From assembly GCA_022457065.1 (NCBI GenBank), contig JAJGBQ010000006.1, positions 2,108,001-2,172,000 on the forward strand: a stretch of 64,000 nucleotides of DNA, in the 5' to 3' direction. The DNA comes from Curvularia sp. ZM96 (lineage: Eukaryota > Ascomycota > Dothideomycetes > Pleosporales > Pleosporaceae). Shown here one piece after another: positions 10,734-20,397 of the stretch. Positions within the stretch are counted from its first letter, which is position 1. Each line of letters begins with the position of its first letter. Made by a program: the position numbers and the translations under genes. The notes under the pieces were generated by a model, which saw only the letters and a list, made by a program, of their open reading frames with translations, had not been told where the DNA came from and ran no database searches.

Positions 10734-12478
10734 TTATCTTCGGGTCACCTTCACCACCAGATCCGTCTGCTTGTTGAACCACCGGTTACGAGTCGTCCAC
10801 GGGCGGTCGTGCGCCATCTCCAAGTTGAATTGGCGAAGGATTTCAGGGACGAGTGTGTGTAGCTCCACCAAAGAGATCTGCGAGCGTCAGTCGACTGTGC
10901 AAGGAACACCACAATACCCAATGCTTACATGTTTTCCAACACAGATTCTGGTGCCAGCACCAAAGATGAGCAAATTCTTGTCCATGGCCTTCCATTGCTC
11001 CTCGCTCACGAGCCACCTTTCGGGCCGGTATTCGTCTGCGTCCTGGCCGAAGACTTCCTTGTCATAATGTACGACAGCCGGATTCATTCCAACGCGATAT
11101 CCCTTTGGTATGAACTTGCCCGCCGTCTCGATGCCCTCTTCTGGTGCGTATCTCTGCATGCTCAGCCCAACGCTAGGGTGCATGCGCATGGCTTCCTTGA
11201 TGCACGCGCAAATGTATGGCAGCTTGGTAGTAGTCTCTGAATATTTAGTTGGCAAGCTCAATGAACCGGCAGCAAACGCAGCGTCAACTTCAGCTTGTGC
11301 CTTCCTGAGCTTTTCAGGGTTGCGCATAAGGTAGTAGAATACGGCCCGGAATGCAATGGCAGTTGTATCGGAGCCAGCGAGCCTTCAAAGAGTCAGTAAA
11401 GATTACTCCGACATGGGCAAGTTTTTCTTACATGGCAACGTATGCTTCCAACGTCGCTTCGCGCTCAGTGAAGTTTAACTTCTCCCCCTTTTCGTGTACG
11501 ATGTCGAAAATTTGCTGCAGCATGTCTACTCGAGAAACTTTGCCATCTTTGATCTCCCCAAGGCGTTTCTGAGTGGCTTCAGTAGCAGCTTTTTGAATAC
11601 CAGCCACAGCCTTCACAGCCTTGAGAGCTGCCGGAAGAACAATTGCTGAGCACATGATCAAAGGACGCAGATAGGATGGACCAATAGCCGAAACACAAAG
11701 AACGGGCATAAGTGCATCCAAGGACGCAATGTATGCACCATGGTCTTCGCTATGCTCTAAGAAACCAAGCATCCCGCCGAAAAAGATCTCACCAATAACG
11801 TCAAAAGCGTACCTGTTAGCGTTAGTGAGTTTCCTCATGACTTGCAAAAATACTCAAGCCTACATCTGCAACCACTCTCCAAGGTCGATGGGTTCTGTGC
11901 GATCGGCATACTTGCCTAATCGCTGAATGAATAATGCCGAGACATTGTTGATATAGCTCTCGCTCTTCAACACGTTTCCCAGTGTGTAGACCGGATTGAC
12001 AATCCTCCGATAACTGCTGTGAAGCTTTTCATCGGGCTGAGCGAACAGATCCAGCCGTTCGCTAATGTCGCCTCCTCCCCAGACCGAGTACTGCGAAGAC
12101 GATCAGTATTCAAGTCAGCCAGTGATATAGCCAAGTTCTTACAAAGTCGGTCTTGGTAAGAGGTTTCTGGTGCTTATAAATTTTGGATAGTGCCGACAAC
12201 TCGGCAGTAGATACCTCGTTCGGGGCAATACGAACAACAGGCCCATATTTTTCGTGAAGTGCCCGCTGGACATGGTGCATATCACCCACGTAGATTCGGT
12301 ACATATACCATAGTCGCGAGACGGATGCCCAGAACGGACCAGGGACTGAGGCAAGGGGGTGCAAAGTTCTTGTATAGAGGATCCAAAGTGACCAGTAAAG
12401 AACAAAACAAACTGGAAAGACGACAAAGAGCCATGTGGATAGTGGCAACGCAGACAAGATACCTGAAATTCCCGCCAT
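10734..12478 (-). CDS. Cytochrome P450 monooxygenase (pisatin-demethylase-like group)
   Basis: Five exons, 12478-12143, 12090-11864, 11812-11432, 11382-10929 and 10877-10734, give 513 residues. All four introns are 49-52 bp with GT...AG ends. Features in order: an N-terminal membrane anchor, a proline hinge (LASVPGPFWA), the helix I oxygen-activation motif AGSDTT (about 317-322, created by splicing), the ExxR motif in KEAMRMHP, the PERW motif in YRPERWL, and the haem loop FGAGTRICVGKH with the Cys ligand at about 462. Length and spacing are normal and nothing is broken. The region around DMHHVQRALHEKYGPVVRIAPNEVS resembles microsomal fungal P450s annotated as pisatin demethylase or benzoate 4-monooxygenase; the substrate cannot be read from sequence. 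Upstream ATGs at 12493 and beyond would add an unlikely leader, so 12478 is chosen. Confidence 0.9.
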
Positions 12479-14258
12479 TTTTGGAAAGATCATGCAAGAT
12501 ACATTGGACGCACGGTAGATGACAGGAGGAACAGACGTTTTTAATGCCCAGGGAGCCATAGGGGATGAGCGCCACTTGTGTAGCTACCATAGCATCTCGG
12601 TCGTTACTGTAACAGAGCTGCATGGTAGATCCAGGAGGACCATGTCTAATTGCTGACCTCTTACGGACCCCGATACCAAGCCATGTGCGATACGGTTAAG
12701 TGCTCGACAGATTCGGGCCGTTTTGCAGTTGGCACTTGGGGAGAGTGCCGACTCTCAACTCAGTGGAGTCTGGAACCCTATCGGTAGTCCAGGGAATCAT
12801 GCTTTTCCTGGCCTTAACCAGATTCATATACTGTCCAATATGCTCTTGTCATACATATGGTCTGTACTTGGCGGCAAGGTGGTAAGGGTTCCGCGCGGCT
12901 CGACGGCGGCGCAGCGGCAATTCTCCAGGGGAAAGAAAAAGACGCAAGATGCAAGAAGTGGTTCTAACATATTGCACGATAGGTCTCGGACCTCCGAGCT
13001 CGACTTACATGTATAGCTGGCTGTAGTGGTAAGCTATAGTACTTGGTCGATCGTCGAGATCGACTGTGACACACTCCTCCGTACGGATACACTGTAAGCA
13101 TGATGTTCACAACACGGGTACTCTAACCCCAGACAAAAGATCTTCGAGCACCCCCCCTCGGATAGAAGATCCTCTCGGAGCCCCAGCTATGATTGGCCGA
13201 AACGGGCGAGGTTCTGAACCAATGCGGATACTCAGGATGTGGGGCCGCTGCTCCGCCGCTCCGCCCTCCCCTTTACAAAGATTGGGTTCATACGTAGCTG
13301 TCGTTACAAACGGGCCGTCTGCGGTGTGGGCATGAAAAACACCTTGTTTCATCCCGCTATCCTCCGAACCGATGTGAGATTACAAAGATGAGCGGCGTGA
13401 ACGTATCACAACATTGAGATCTGAAGGATACTCGAAACTGATAGAAGTTGGCGAAGGTACCTAGGAACTTGTAAAAATGCACATGCGGCTCAACGAGCAA
13501 CGAACGGCATACTTCGTATATCAAAATGCCAAGTACTGCCAGGCATAGCTGCAGCGGCACTTGTCAGTCCCCCGCGCAAACAACAACAGAAGCGGACACA
13601 TACCTCGAATAGGAAAACTAGGGGAAGATCATGGAAGTGCAAGTCAGACTGCGGATATGAAAAGCCGTAGTAGCAGCGCGCTGGGATGCGCCCTTGTTGA
13701 AGACTTCCGATCGTTGCCAGGAACAAGTCTTGTCTAACACAAATTGCAATCGAAAACTTCCTGTGTTCGAAGATTTTTCGTTGCTGACAGTGTGCCCAGA
13801 TAATAGCATGCTACACATAACTATACAGGAAGCAAAGAATCTTAGGGTAGGTAAGCTGTACCAGCGCCAAGTAGTGAGACCCGCGTCGAGACGCTATACC
13901 GAGAAAAGTAGATATACCAGCCCCGTATACAGCCTAGTAGCACTGACAGGCAAGGGTATGCCTAGAAAGTTATCGCGATCCTAGTGTGCCATCCCGACCG
14001 TTAAGGTTTCAGTTTGTTGAGATTATGAATCGAGTCAAGAAAACCGTTGCAATCTGACCCTTGGCTGATGCTAACGGATTATGACCAGATGCTCTTTCAA
14101 GACTATATATCTACTTCTGCTGTTTGAGCATACGAGTCCTAGGCACGTTCACTCTGTTCTATTCGGTGGGTCGTAGGTTTTCTATGCGACATTTGATCTG
14201 ATTCTTTGAAGTTTCAATATTCTGACATTCGATCCTCGGACACCAACGGAAATTGACT
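12479..14258. other. 1.8 kb gene-free stretch
   Basis: It separates the divergent P450 and CFEM receptor. No supported gene. A GC-rich patch at about 13130-13290 contains repeated GCTCCGCC units. The part from about 14000 is the promoter of the receptor gene. No repeat copy or RNA gene was recognised. Confidence 0.45.
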
Positions 14259-15807
14259 ATGAGACCTCGGAACATTCTTGAGTATGCTGGTGCTATCTTT
14301 GCGTTGGTCTTCACAGTGTCTGGACAGCAACAACTACCATCATGTGCCGTGAGTAGTATAATGCTTCCTACGTTAATAGTTCACAAACACTGACCCATTA
14401 CAGGCTCCATGCTTAGAATCCAGTCTAGAGGCGCAGACTGTATGCACGCCAACAAACACAACATGCATTTGCACAGATGAGCCACTGCAAAAAGCGATTC
14501 AAGGGTGCGTCCTATCGTCATGTACCGTAGTAGAGGCCCTAGGTAAGTTGAGGCCAACAAATTCTCACTTGCATAGTAAAATAACGGCTTCCAGTGGCAC
14601 AAAACGTTACGCAGACAATGTGCGGAGTGCCTGTGCGTGACATTACGGCAATTACGCCCATTGTGAGTGGTGTGTCTGGTGGTTTCGCCACCGTGGCAGT
14701 GATCGCACGCTGCATCAGTGTCGGCAAGAACTTTGCCATAGAAGACTTCCATGCTGTCCTCGCACTATTAACTGCCCTTCCCATGGGTATAATCGAGTTT
14801 CCCATGTCATTCGATGGCTTTGGAAAAGACATATGGACCTTACCCCCTGAAAAGATTAGTCACGTCATCTTTGTAAGAGACCCAATCTCGAAAACAAATA
14901 AGCCCGACTCAACTCACTAACCTACCGAAGCTTACATGGCTTACTGAGATTTTCTACTTTATGGCTCTCACGTTCACAAAGATATCCTTTCTGTACTTTT
15001 GCCTCCGCATCTTCCCTCGAAAGGCCCTGAGACAGCGAGCGTACATTTTAATCTGGGTAACCGTTGCCTACGGCATCACGTTTACGATTGGCTGTATTTT
15101 CAACTGCACGCCCGTTCCATATATCTGGAATAACTGGCATGGAATGCACGAGGGCACATGCATCAATTTCAATGCCTTCGTTGCAAGCCACGCCGCCGTG
15201 AACATCTTCCTCGATATTCTGGTTCTCGCGCTACCAATGCCAGAACTGCTAAAGTTATCCATGAACAGGAGAAACAAGATATATATCATCATGATGTTCA
15301 GCGTCGGTGCCTTGTGAGTTCTTCTTTCCCACTTTCCATCCCGCGGTCTGCATACTTACAGAATTCTCCAGCACAACCATCGTATCCATGGTCCGTCTGC
15401 AATCGCTCGTCGAATTCGCAAAGTCCGCCAATCCAACCTACGACTCAGTACCCACAGCATACTGGTCCGTTCTGGAAGCCTTTGTTGGCATCTTCTGCGT
15501 CTGCATGCCTGCAATGCGCCGCCTCCTTGCCACCATCTTCCCCAGCTGCTTCGCCTCAATGCAAGGCAGCTCACGCTACGCAAACTACAACGACATGGGC
15601 CCAGATCTGCCGAACAAGGTGTCGGATGGCGCCCAGAGCAATTCAAAGCCTAGCCTAAATTCTTGGAGGAAGTTTGGTTTCGACACGGGGATTACAAAGA
15701 CAATGGACACTCATGTTGAGAGCACGACGTATGCGAAGGAAGACGATGAGGTCATGCTGGTGGAGATGGGGAGGGGCGTGCCGGAAGCGGCTACATCGAA
15801 AGTATAA
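14259..15807 (+). CDS. CFEM-domain seven-helix receptor (Pth11-like GPCR)
   Basis: Five exons, 14259-14348, 14404-14542, 14595-14872, 14931-15313 and 15372-15807, give 441 residues. A signal peptide (to about residue 22) precedes a complete CFEM domain with cysteines at 29, 33, 44, 51, 53, 65, 70 and 86 in the classical spacing and the CICTD motif. Seven hydrophobic segments of the fungal rhodopsin-like (Pth11-type) domain follow, with LTKISFLYFCLRIFP-type, CIFNCTPVPYIW and LPMPELLKL landmarks. A cytosolic tail of about 100 residues ends the protein. The first two introns lie inside the extracellular domain. CFEM plus seven helices is the architecture of M. oryzae Pth11, which senses surface cues before infection structures form; the ligand of this one is unknown. 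Confidence 0.9.
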
Positions 15808-17030
15808 GCAGTGCCGTTTAGGTTGTTGATGTGTATCATTAATCAGTTGTATTGCTATAGGACAAAAAAGTAATTTTTGACAGCCTGGCTTCACGCCGAC
15901 TTAGGGCCAATTCAGTTTCGATTATTTTAGCTCCAACTCCAACGGCGACTAACGTTTTGCTTGGAGATGTTTACTCGTACATTTACTAGTGCCCAAGTAG
16001 ATTTTAGCTATGGCCTTGATCAATTCAATTTATTATATCTCCTTAACTCGTAGTAAGTAAACATACCACTAGAAGGTTCTAGATAAGTTATTTATCACTT
16101 AATGCTAAAACTAGTTAGCTCTCTCTTGCACTTTTAACTTGAACGACTTTCAAATTAACATATATGGTGTGTATTACGTGCTGACTTATTGAAAGTTATA
16201 CTTAGAGTTAGAGCAGGCATCGTTGAAACTGGACACACTCTTGGAAATTTAGTTTTAGATCCCTTCACTGGCACTAGGCTGAAAGAAAAAGTGCGACTTA
16301 GCATAGGCGAAACCCCACCAAAAACACTTAGGTGCTCCAGGACCTTTCTAATTTGCGGGCCCAGAAATCTATCACCACCTAATAATATTTAGCAAAAAAA
16401 ACTATAAGCAGTTTGATAATACCAAAAGAGCCTTGGACAACATTTTTTTCTCAAAAAAAAAAAAAAATAGTTAGATTGGCATGTAAAGTCACTGCAAAGT
16501 AGAACGCATTCCTAAATCACGCTTTTTTTCCAGCCTAGTGACTGAGACGTTGGCATTAAAGTGGCAAATTTTATGTTGTTCACCGATGAAGGGTCAAGGG
16601 AAATTGGCTCTTTGCACACTACATACTGTCAGTCCCACCCCCCTCCCCCGGGTGAAAAAACGCTAATATCAATAGGGAAACCTATGCGCGTTTTTGTCGC
16701 CCGGGGGTGGTCCTATCGTATACGGAGTATGCAGGCGATTGTCAAGGAATCTTGGCACACCTGCACGTCAGCCCATAAGCTCTTCTTCCACCCCTCCATC
16801 TCATGCAAAGTGAAAGAATTCTGCGTGGCAGTGCTCACTCCACACACGTCATATCAAGGGGGCTCGGAGCTCAGTTGAATCAATGCGCAGACTACCACCA
16901 ATTACATGAAGTAGTTGCATAGAAAGCACTAGAAAGACGTAGTATGTGTAGAACTCGGACGATTCAGATTCGTTCTCTACACGTGATAGCCTGTCAGAGA
17001 CGTGTGTGAGGAGTACGCGATATATAAAGG
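15808..17030. other. AT-rich gene-free stretch
   Basis: No gene is supported. From about 15900 to 16560 the sequence is strongly AT-rich with many TpA steps and a 15-base A run at about 16454-16468, as seen in degraded repeats. A hairpin at 16645-16707 and a TACGGAGTA motif at 16721-16729 follow. Short frames here look random. Confidence 0.45.
16645..16707. repeat. 63-bp imperfect palindrome with GAAA-capped inner stem
   Basis: The left arm at 16645-16663 (CCCCCGGGTGAAAAAACGC) pairs with the reverse complement of 16688-16707, which differs by only a few bases. Inside the loop ATAGG (16672-16676) and CCTAT (16681-16685) pair around a GAAA tetraloop. The flanks also resemble each other weakly in inverted orientation (CAGTCCCACCCCC at 16630 against GGGGGTGGTCC at 16703). 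It may be a tiny terminal-inverted-repeat element or a deletion derivative of one. No coding capacity. Confidence 0.5.
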
Positions 17031-17038
17031 GAAGTATC
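17031..17038 (+). promoter_or_regulatory. TATA box of small membrane protein copy 1
   Basis: TATATAAA lies 123 bases before the chosen start codon at 17161. The paralogous copy has TATATGAG at 18242-18249, exactly 1,211 bases further on, in the matching place. Confidence 0.55.
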
Positions 17039-17160
17039 TCTCCTCATCCATGCGCATTCTCTTCTTCGACATCTTGGAGTCGGAGAAGGAATTTGGCTTT
17101 ATATTGGCAGGATTTGTCAATAAAAGTAGCCCGTGCAAGATAGATTGTACAGCGTGCACT

Positions 17161-17523
17161 ATGGGGAACATGATGGGGAAGATCTGGGATAGGTCTGACG
17201 TGCGTGAAAAACTGGTAGGCCCTTGGAATGCATTCAAGTTGGGTGCTGTGGCGTTGGCGCGTAAGCTTCAGTTTGAGGGACCAAGCGTTCGTGAAGTGCT
17301 TTTAGGGGCCGCGTCGGGTGGCCTACCGGCTCTCCAGAGTGATGGTTGGAAAGCCGGGTTAGCTGTCTCTGGCGAAATGATTGGGTACGGTATTGCGTTG
17401 GCATGCCTGGCGTACATTTTTAGTAAAGCCGCTGGTGGAGCGAATAAAGGTATTATGTATAAAACCGATCCGTGGGCTATGCTAAGTACTAGTAGTGCGT
17501 GTACCAGATGGTCCGGGCGATGA
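17161..17523 (+). CDS. Small unknown membrane protein, tandem copy 1
   Basis: I do not recognise this family. From the ATG at 17161 (MGNMMGKIW) the frame runs 120 codons. An earlier in-frame ATG at 17050 is less likely because it lies only 12 bases past the TATA box. A basic, amphipathic N-terminal half is followed by a Gly/Ala-rich hydrophobic region (GAASGGLPALQSDGW, then GMIGYGIALACLAYIF-like). The same pattern G-A-x3-G-L-x-A-x-Q-x2-G-W recurs in copy 2. The C-terminus is uncertain. A GTATTA donor at 17448 could splice to an AG at 17480 or 17561, replacing the last residues. With the second choice the tail would read VDVADAATCIVEVL, which has a counterpart in copy 2. No function is proposed. 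Confidence 0.5.
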   Translation: MGNMMGKIWDRSDVREKLVGPWNAFKLGAVALARKLQFEGPSVREVLLGAASGGLPALQSDGWKAGLAVSGEMIGYGIALACLAYIFSKAAGGANKGIMYKTDPWAMLSTSSACTRWSGR

Positions 17524-18241
17524 ATTACCAGTACACGAGAGACCGCGCACCGCGGCCGAGTGAGGAGACTCGGAAGTAGATGTGGCTGACGCAGCAACGT
17601 GCATTGTGGAAGTTCTTGGCAAGTCCTCAGTGGGGAAGAGTAGGAGTCAACCACGGAGGATGGCATTTACTTCAGTGCAATCATAGAAGTAGCGTTAATG
17701 AAACACCTTTGTTTTCTATTGTTGTCTATGTGCCGCTCACTCAATAAACCTACCCCATATGCAAACATTGTACATACTCAATAAAAAGCAGACCTAGTTT
17801 CATCAAGGACCTTTTGTGAGGCTACGTGATGGAAACAGAGTGTTCGCATACCATACACTATCAGTTCTATCAAATGTGCATTTTCTACCCTAGCTTATCC
17901 CTGGCGGCTACGGCCTAGTAGCTTATAGCTATCTACTGGTAGGGCGTTCAAATCGAAATACAAAAAGTGTGGGGCAAGCGTATCACCAAAGTTGCAAAGA
18001 GGGGGGGGTTGCACCTGATAGAAAGTAGTGGAAGCATCTATCAAGGGTGCATGCGACCGCCAATCATTGTGCTCACAGCTGCACGGAAGCCTCGACTCCC
18101 ACCTGTCACGTGACATCACGTGAGGCTGTGCATGCGCACGAACCCATCTAGCCGACGCCTAACCAAGAAGGGACTAAGTCAGCTACGTAAGAACCGCTTT
18201 ACCTTAAACAGCGTATAGGGACACACAAGTTAGGCTCCGGA
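17524..18241. other. 3' flank of copy 1 and spacer between copies
   Basis: To about 17825 this sequence aligns with the 3' flank of copy 2 (for example TTGTACAT at 17768 and 18976, AAAAAGCA at 17783 and 18991, CCTTTTGTG at 17810 and 19018). From there to about 18230 no match was seen and no gene is supported. Confidence 0.5.
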
Positions 18242-18249
18242 TATATGAG
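18242..18249 (+). promoter_or_regulatory. TATA-like box of small membrane protein copy 2
   Basis: TATATGAG lies 88 bases before the ATG at 18337 and matches the position of the TATA box of copy 1. Confidence 0.45.
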
Positions 18250-18336
18250 AGGGTGGTGGAGTCTATGCCTCTAGCAAGTAGGTTCTCTTCAGACTAGGCA
18301 CGGGACTTTTTGTTGGTTGGTTATTTAGTCTGAACG

Positions 18337-18627
18337 ATGTTGGGTTATATTAAGAAGCAGTTTAAGTGTGTCCAGGACGCGTTGAGCGTGGCCCTTCGCT
18401 ATGTTTGGGAAGGCTCGACGCTCGAGGCCGTTTGGAAGGGGCCAACGCGGAGGAATTTTTGGTCGGCGTGTAAGAAGGAGCGAGCCCTGGTTATGGCAGT
18501 CACTATCGGTGCTGTAACGGCCGGTCTGACGGCTTTCCAGCTTGGTGGCTGGGTAGTCACGTTGCCCATAGTGGGTGTGATACTTGTGGTGGGGTTGCCT
18601 CTATGCTTTTGCCCCGAATCGCTCTAA
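18337..18627 (+). CDS. Small unknown membrane protein, tandem copy 2 (possibly frameshifted)
   Basis: A 96-residue frame starts at ATG 18337 and ends at TAA 18625. A basic, aromatic N-terminal half precedes the hydrophobic segment GAVTAGLTAFQLGGW, which aligns with GAASGGLPALQSDGW of copy 1. After about residue 88 this frame diverges from copy 1, while another frame continues as YAFAPNRSKAKVA, sharing SKA with copy 1 (FSKAAGGANK). This suggests a one-base frameshift near 18605. A very good intron (GTATTT donor at 18656, TACTAAC branch, AACAG acceptor ending 18713) lies just downstream, where copy 1 also has a GTATTA donor. So the annotated stop may not be the true end, or this copy may be decaying. 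Function unknown. Confidence 0.45.
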   Translation: MLGYIKKQFKCVQDALSVALRYVWEGSTLEAVWKGPTRRNFWSACKKERALVMAVTIGAVTAGLTAFQLGGWVVTLPIVGVILVVGLPLCFCPESL

Positions 18628-19074
18628 GGCGAAAGTAGCGATGGAAATAGTACAGGTATTTGATATTACATTAACTACGGTTCGTGGTTTGTACTAACAT
18701 GTCGCGCGTAACAGCGGAGCCGACAGTCTGAACGCTTGCATCGGCCGGATGAGAGGATGCGGGGGCAAATGTGGCTGATGCATTGGCGTGCGTGGCAAAT
18801 GTGTTGCAAAGGCTTGGTATATCCGGGGGCGAGAGGAATGGGGAGTCAAGGATCATAGGGTGTGATGTTTACGTAGAATGTCATTGATTTGTTGTTTTGG
18901 CAGCTCTCATTAAACGACTGTCTCTTCTGTTGCTGTCTACGGTCTACTTGCTCAACAAACCTACCCATATAAATATTGTACATGTTCACTAAAAAGCAGA
19001 ATAAGCTTCATCAAAGGCCTTTTGTGCGGCCAGAAAAGCAGATCCAAACGCCGCGCTATGCGAAATCACACAGT
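18628..19074. other. 3' flank of copy 2
   Basis: It includes the intron-like segment 18656-18713 and then sequence homologous to the 3' flank of copy 1. The homology runs to about 19035, within 40 bases of the stop codon of the convergent TFIIE beta gene. No separate gene is supported. Confidence 0.5.
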
Positions 19075-19934
19075 TTACTTCCTCATGCCAGAGAAATCTT
19101 TCAGAATACCAATCATGTGGGTGTTTGTCTGCTTGCCCCCACGACGAGGGCCCTTCTTCTTCTTGGTTGTGGGAGCAGCGACAATGACCTTGGCCTGGGT
19201 AGCGGCCGTCATCTTATTGGCGAGCAGCACCTTACGAAGCTCATCTGGGTTATCGGGAACCTGGACTGAATGCCAGGCCTTCGCGAATACTGGATCCATA
19301 GGCAGCATGAGCGACGGATCATTAGCCCAAACAGTCTTGGGGACACCGTCTTTGGCGCGTCGCACCAAGACCTCGTTCTTCTCTTCCATCTTGGTGATGT
19401 CTTCAGCCACGTTGGACCAGCCGTCCTTCAGGTCCTTGATCTGCAGGCCCAGGGCAGATTTCTGGGTCTGGAAATGGCCCTTGAGCTGGGCGCCGTTGTG
19501 AATGTCCAGTTTGCTCTTATACTTGTACCTCTCGTTCTGAATGCAAAAGATACAAGGTCAGTGTTAAATAAATTGATGGCCACGTTGCACGCATCACGAA
19601 CCTGTGAGTCCCATGAAATCCGGTTGCCTTGATTATCGGCGCGCATCAGCTGGCGAAGCTGCTGACGCTGGATGTGACCAGGCGGGATGTTGAGGTACTC
19701 CATAATGTCTTCGAAACTATGCCATTTGTCTTTGCGCTCGCGCAAGAAGTCGTTGACATAGGTCAGGCGGGTGAAGACGTGCTCGCCGGTGCCCGTGTCC
19801 TGTGGCTGCGAATATACGACTGGAGGCGCGCCATCAGCGGGACGCTTGCGCTTCGAGCCGCTTGCCGACGACGTGGAAGGCGTGGGCGAGGGCGCGTTGG
19901 CAGCGGATGAGGAGTTTGCTTTAAGGAATGACAT
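19075..19934 (-). CDS. TFA2: Transcription initiation factor TFIIE, beta subunit
   Basis: Two exons, 19934-19602 and 19536-19075, give 264 residues; the intron is 65 bp (GTTCGT donor, CACTGAC branch, TTCAG acceptor). The order is a low-complexity Ser/Ala N-terminus with a KRKRP nuclear signal, a winged-helix segment (LTYVNDFLRERKDKWHSFEDIMEYLNI region), then after the intron NERYKYKSKLDIHNGAQL, a second winged-helix module and an amphipathic helix. The basic tail (KKKKGPRRGGKQTNTH) contains the conserved THM motif near the end. TFIIE beta binds the Pol II preinitiation complex with TFIIE alpha and recruits TFIIH. The gene is divergent from the Mlp gene, about 460 bases between starts. Confidence 0.93.
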
Positions 19935-20397
19935 GGCTGTAGACGGTGGCGGTGCGTGTGGATGAAGCCTGGTGGATGGGAATAGCGAGTGGATCGAGAG
20001 TGGGTTTAAGAGGCCAAGAGCACGAGGCGGCTGAGTGTGCAGCGTCTAGTTAAAGAGTCGCACGGCGATCGGAACAGCGGGCGGGATGAGCAGTGAGCGT
20101 GGACAGGCGGACGGTGAGGCTGAAGGGTATTGGAGATGAAGGTCCAGGCAGCGGAAAGAAAGGCAGTGAAGGCGGCGACAAGGGTGCGGTGCTATGGGGA
20201 TGAGCTCACTTGGCCCATGCGCGAACTTGTCGTCAAACACGGGCAGCCTCGCGACTTTGTCGACAAGGCGCCGTTCTTGTTCGCGTCAAACAACACCCCC
20301 ATCGCCGTCTTTTCTTTGTTCGCAGTCATTGTCCCCCCACATCCGGACCGCGATTGAGGATGCGCCGAGACGTGCGATAGATCACCAAACACACAGC
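19935..20397. promoter_or_regulatory. Shared divergent promoter of TFIIE beta and Mlp genes
   Basis: The 463 bases between the two start codons contain no supported exon. They would carry the promoters of both genes. No clear TATA box was seen on either side. Confidence 0.5.
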
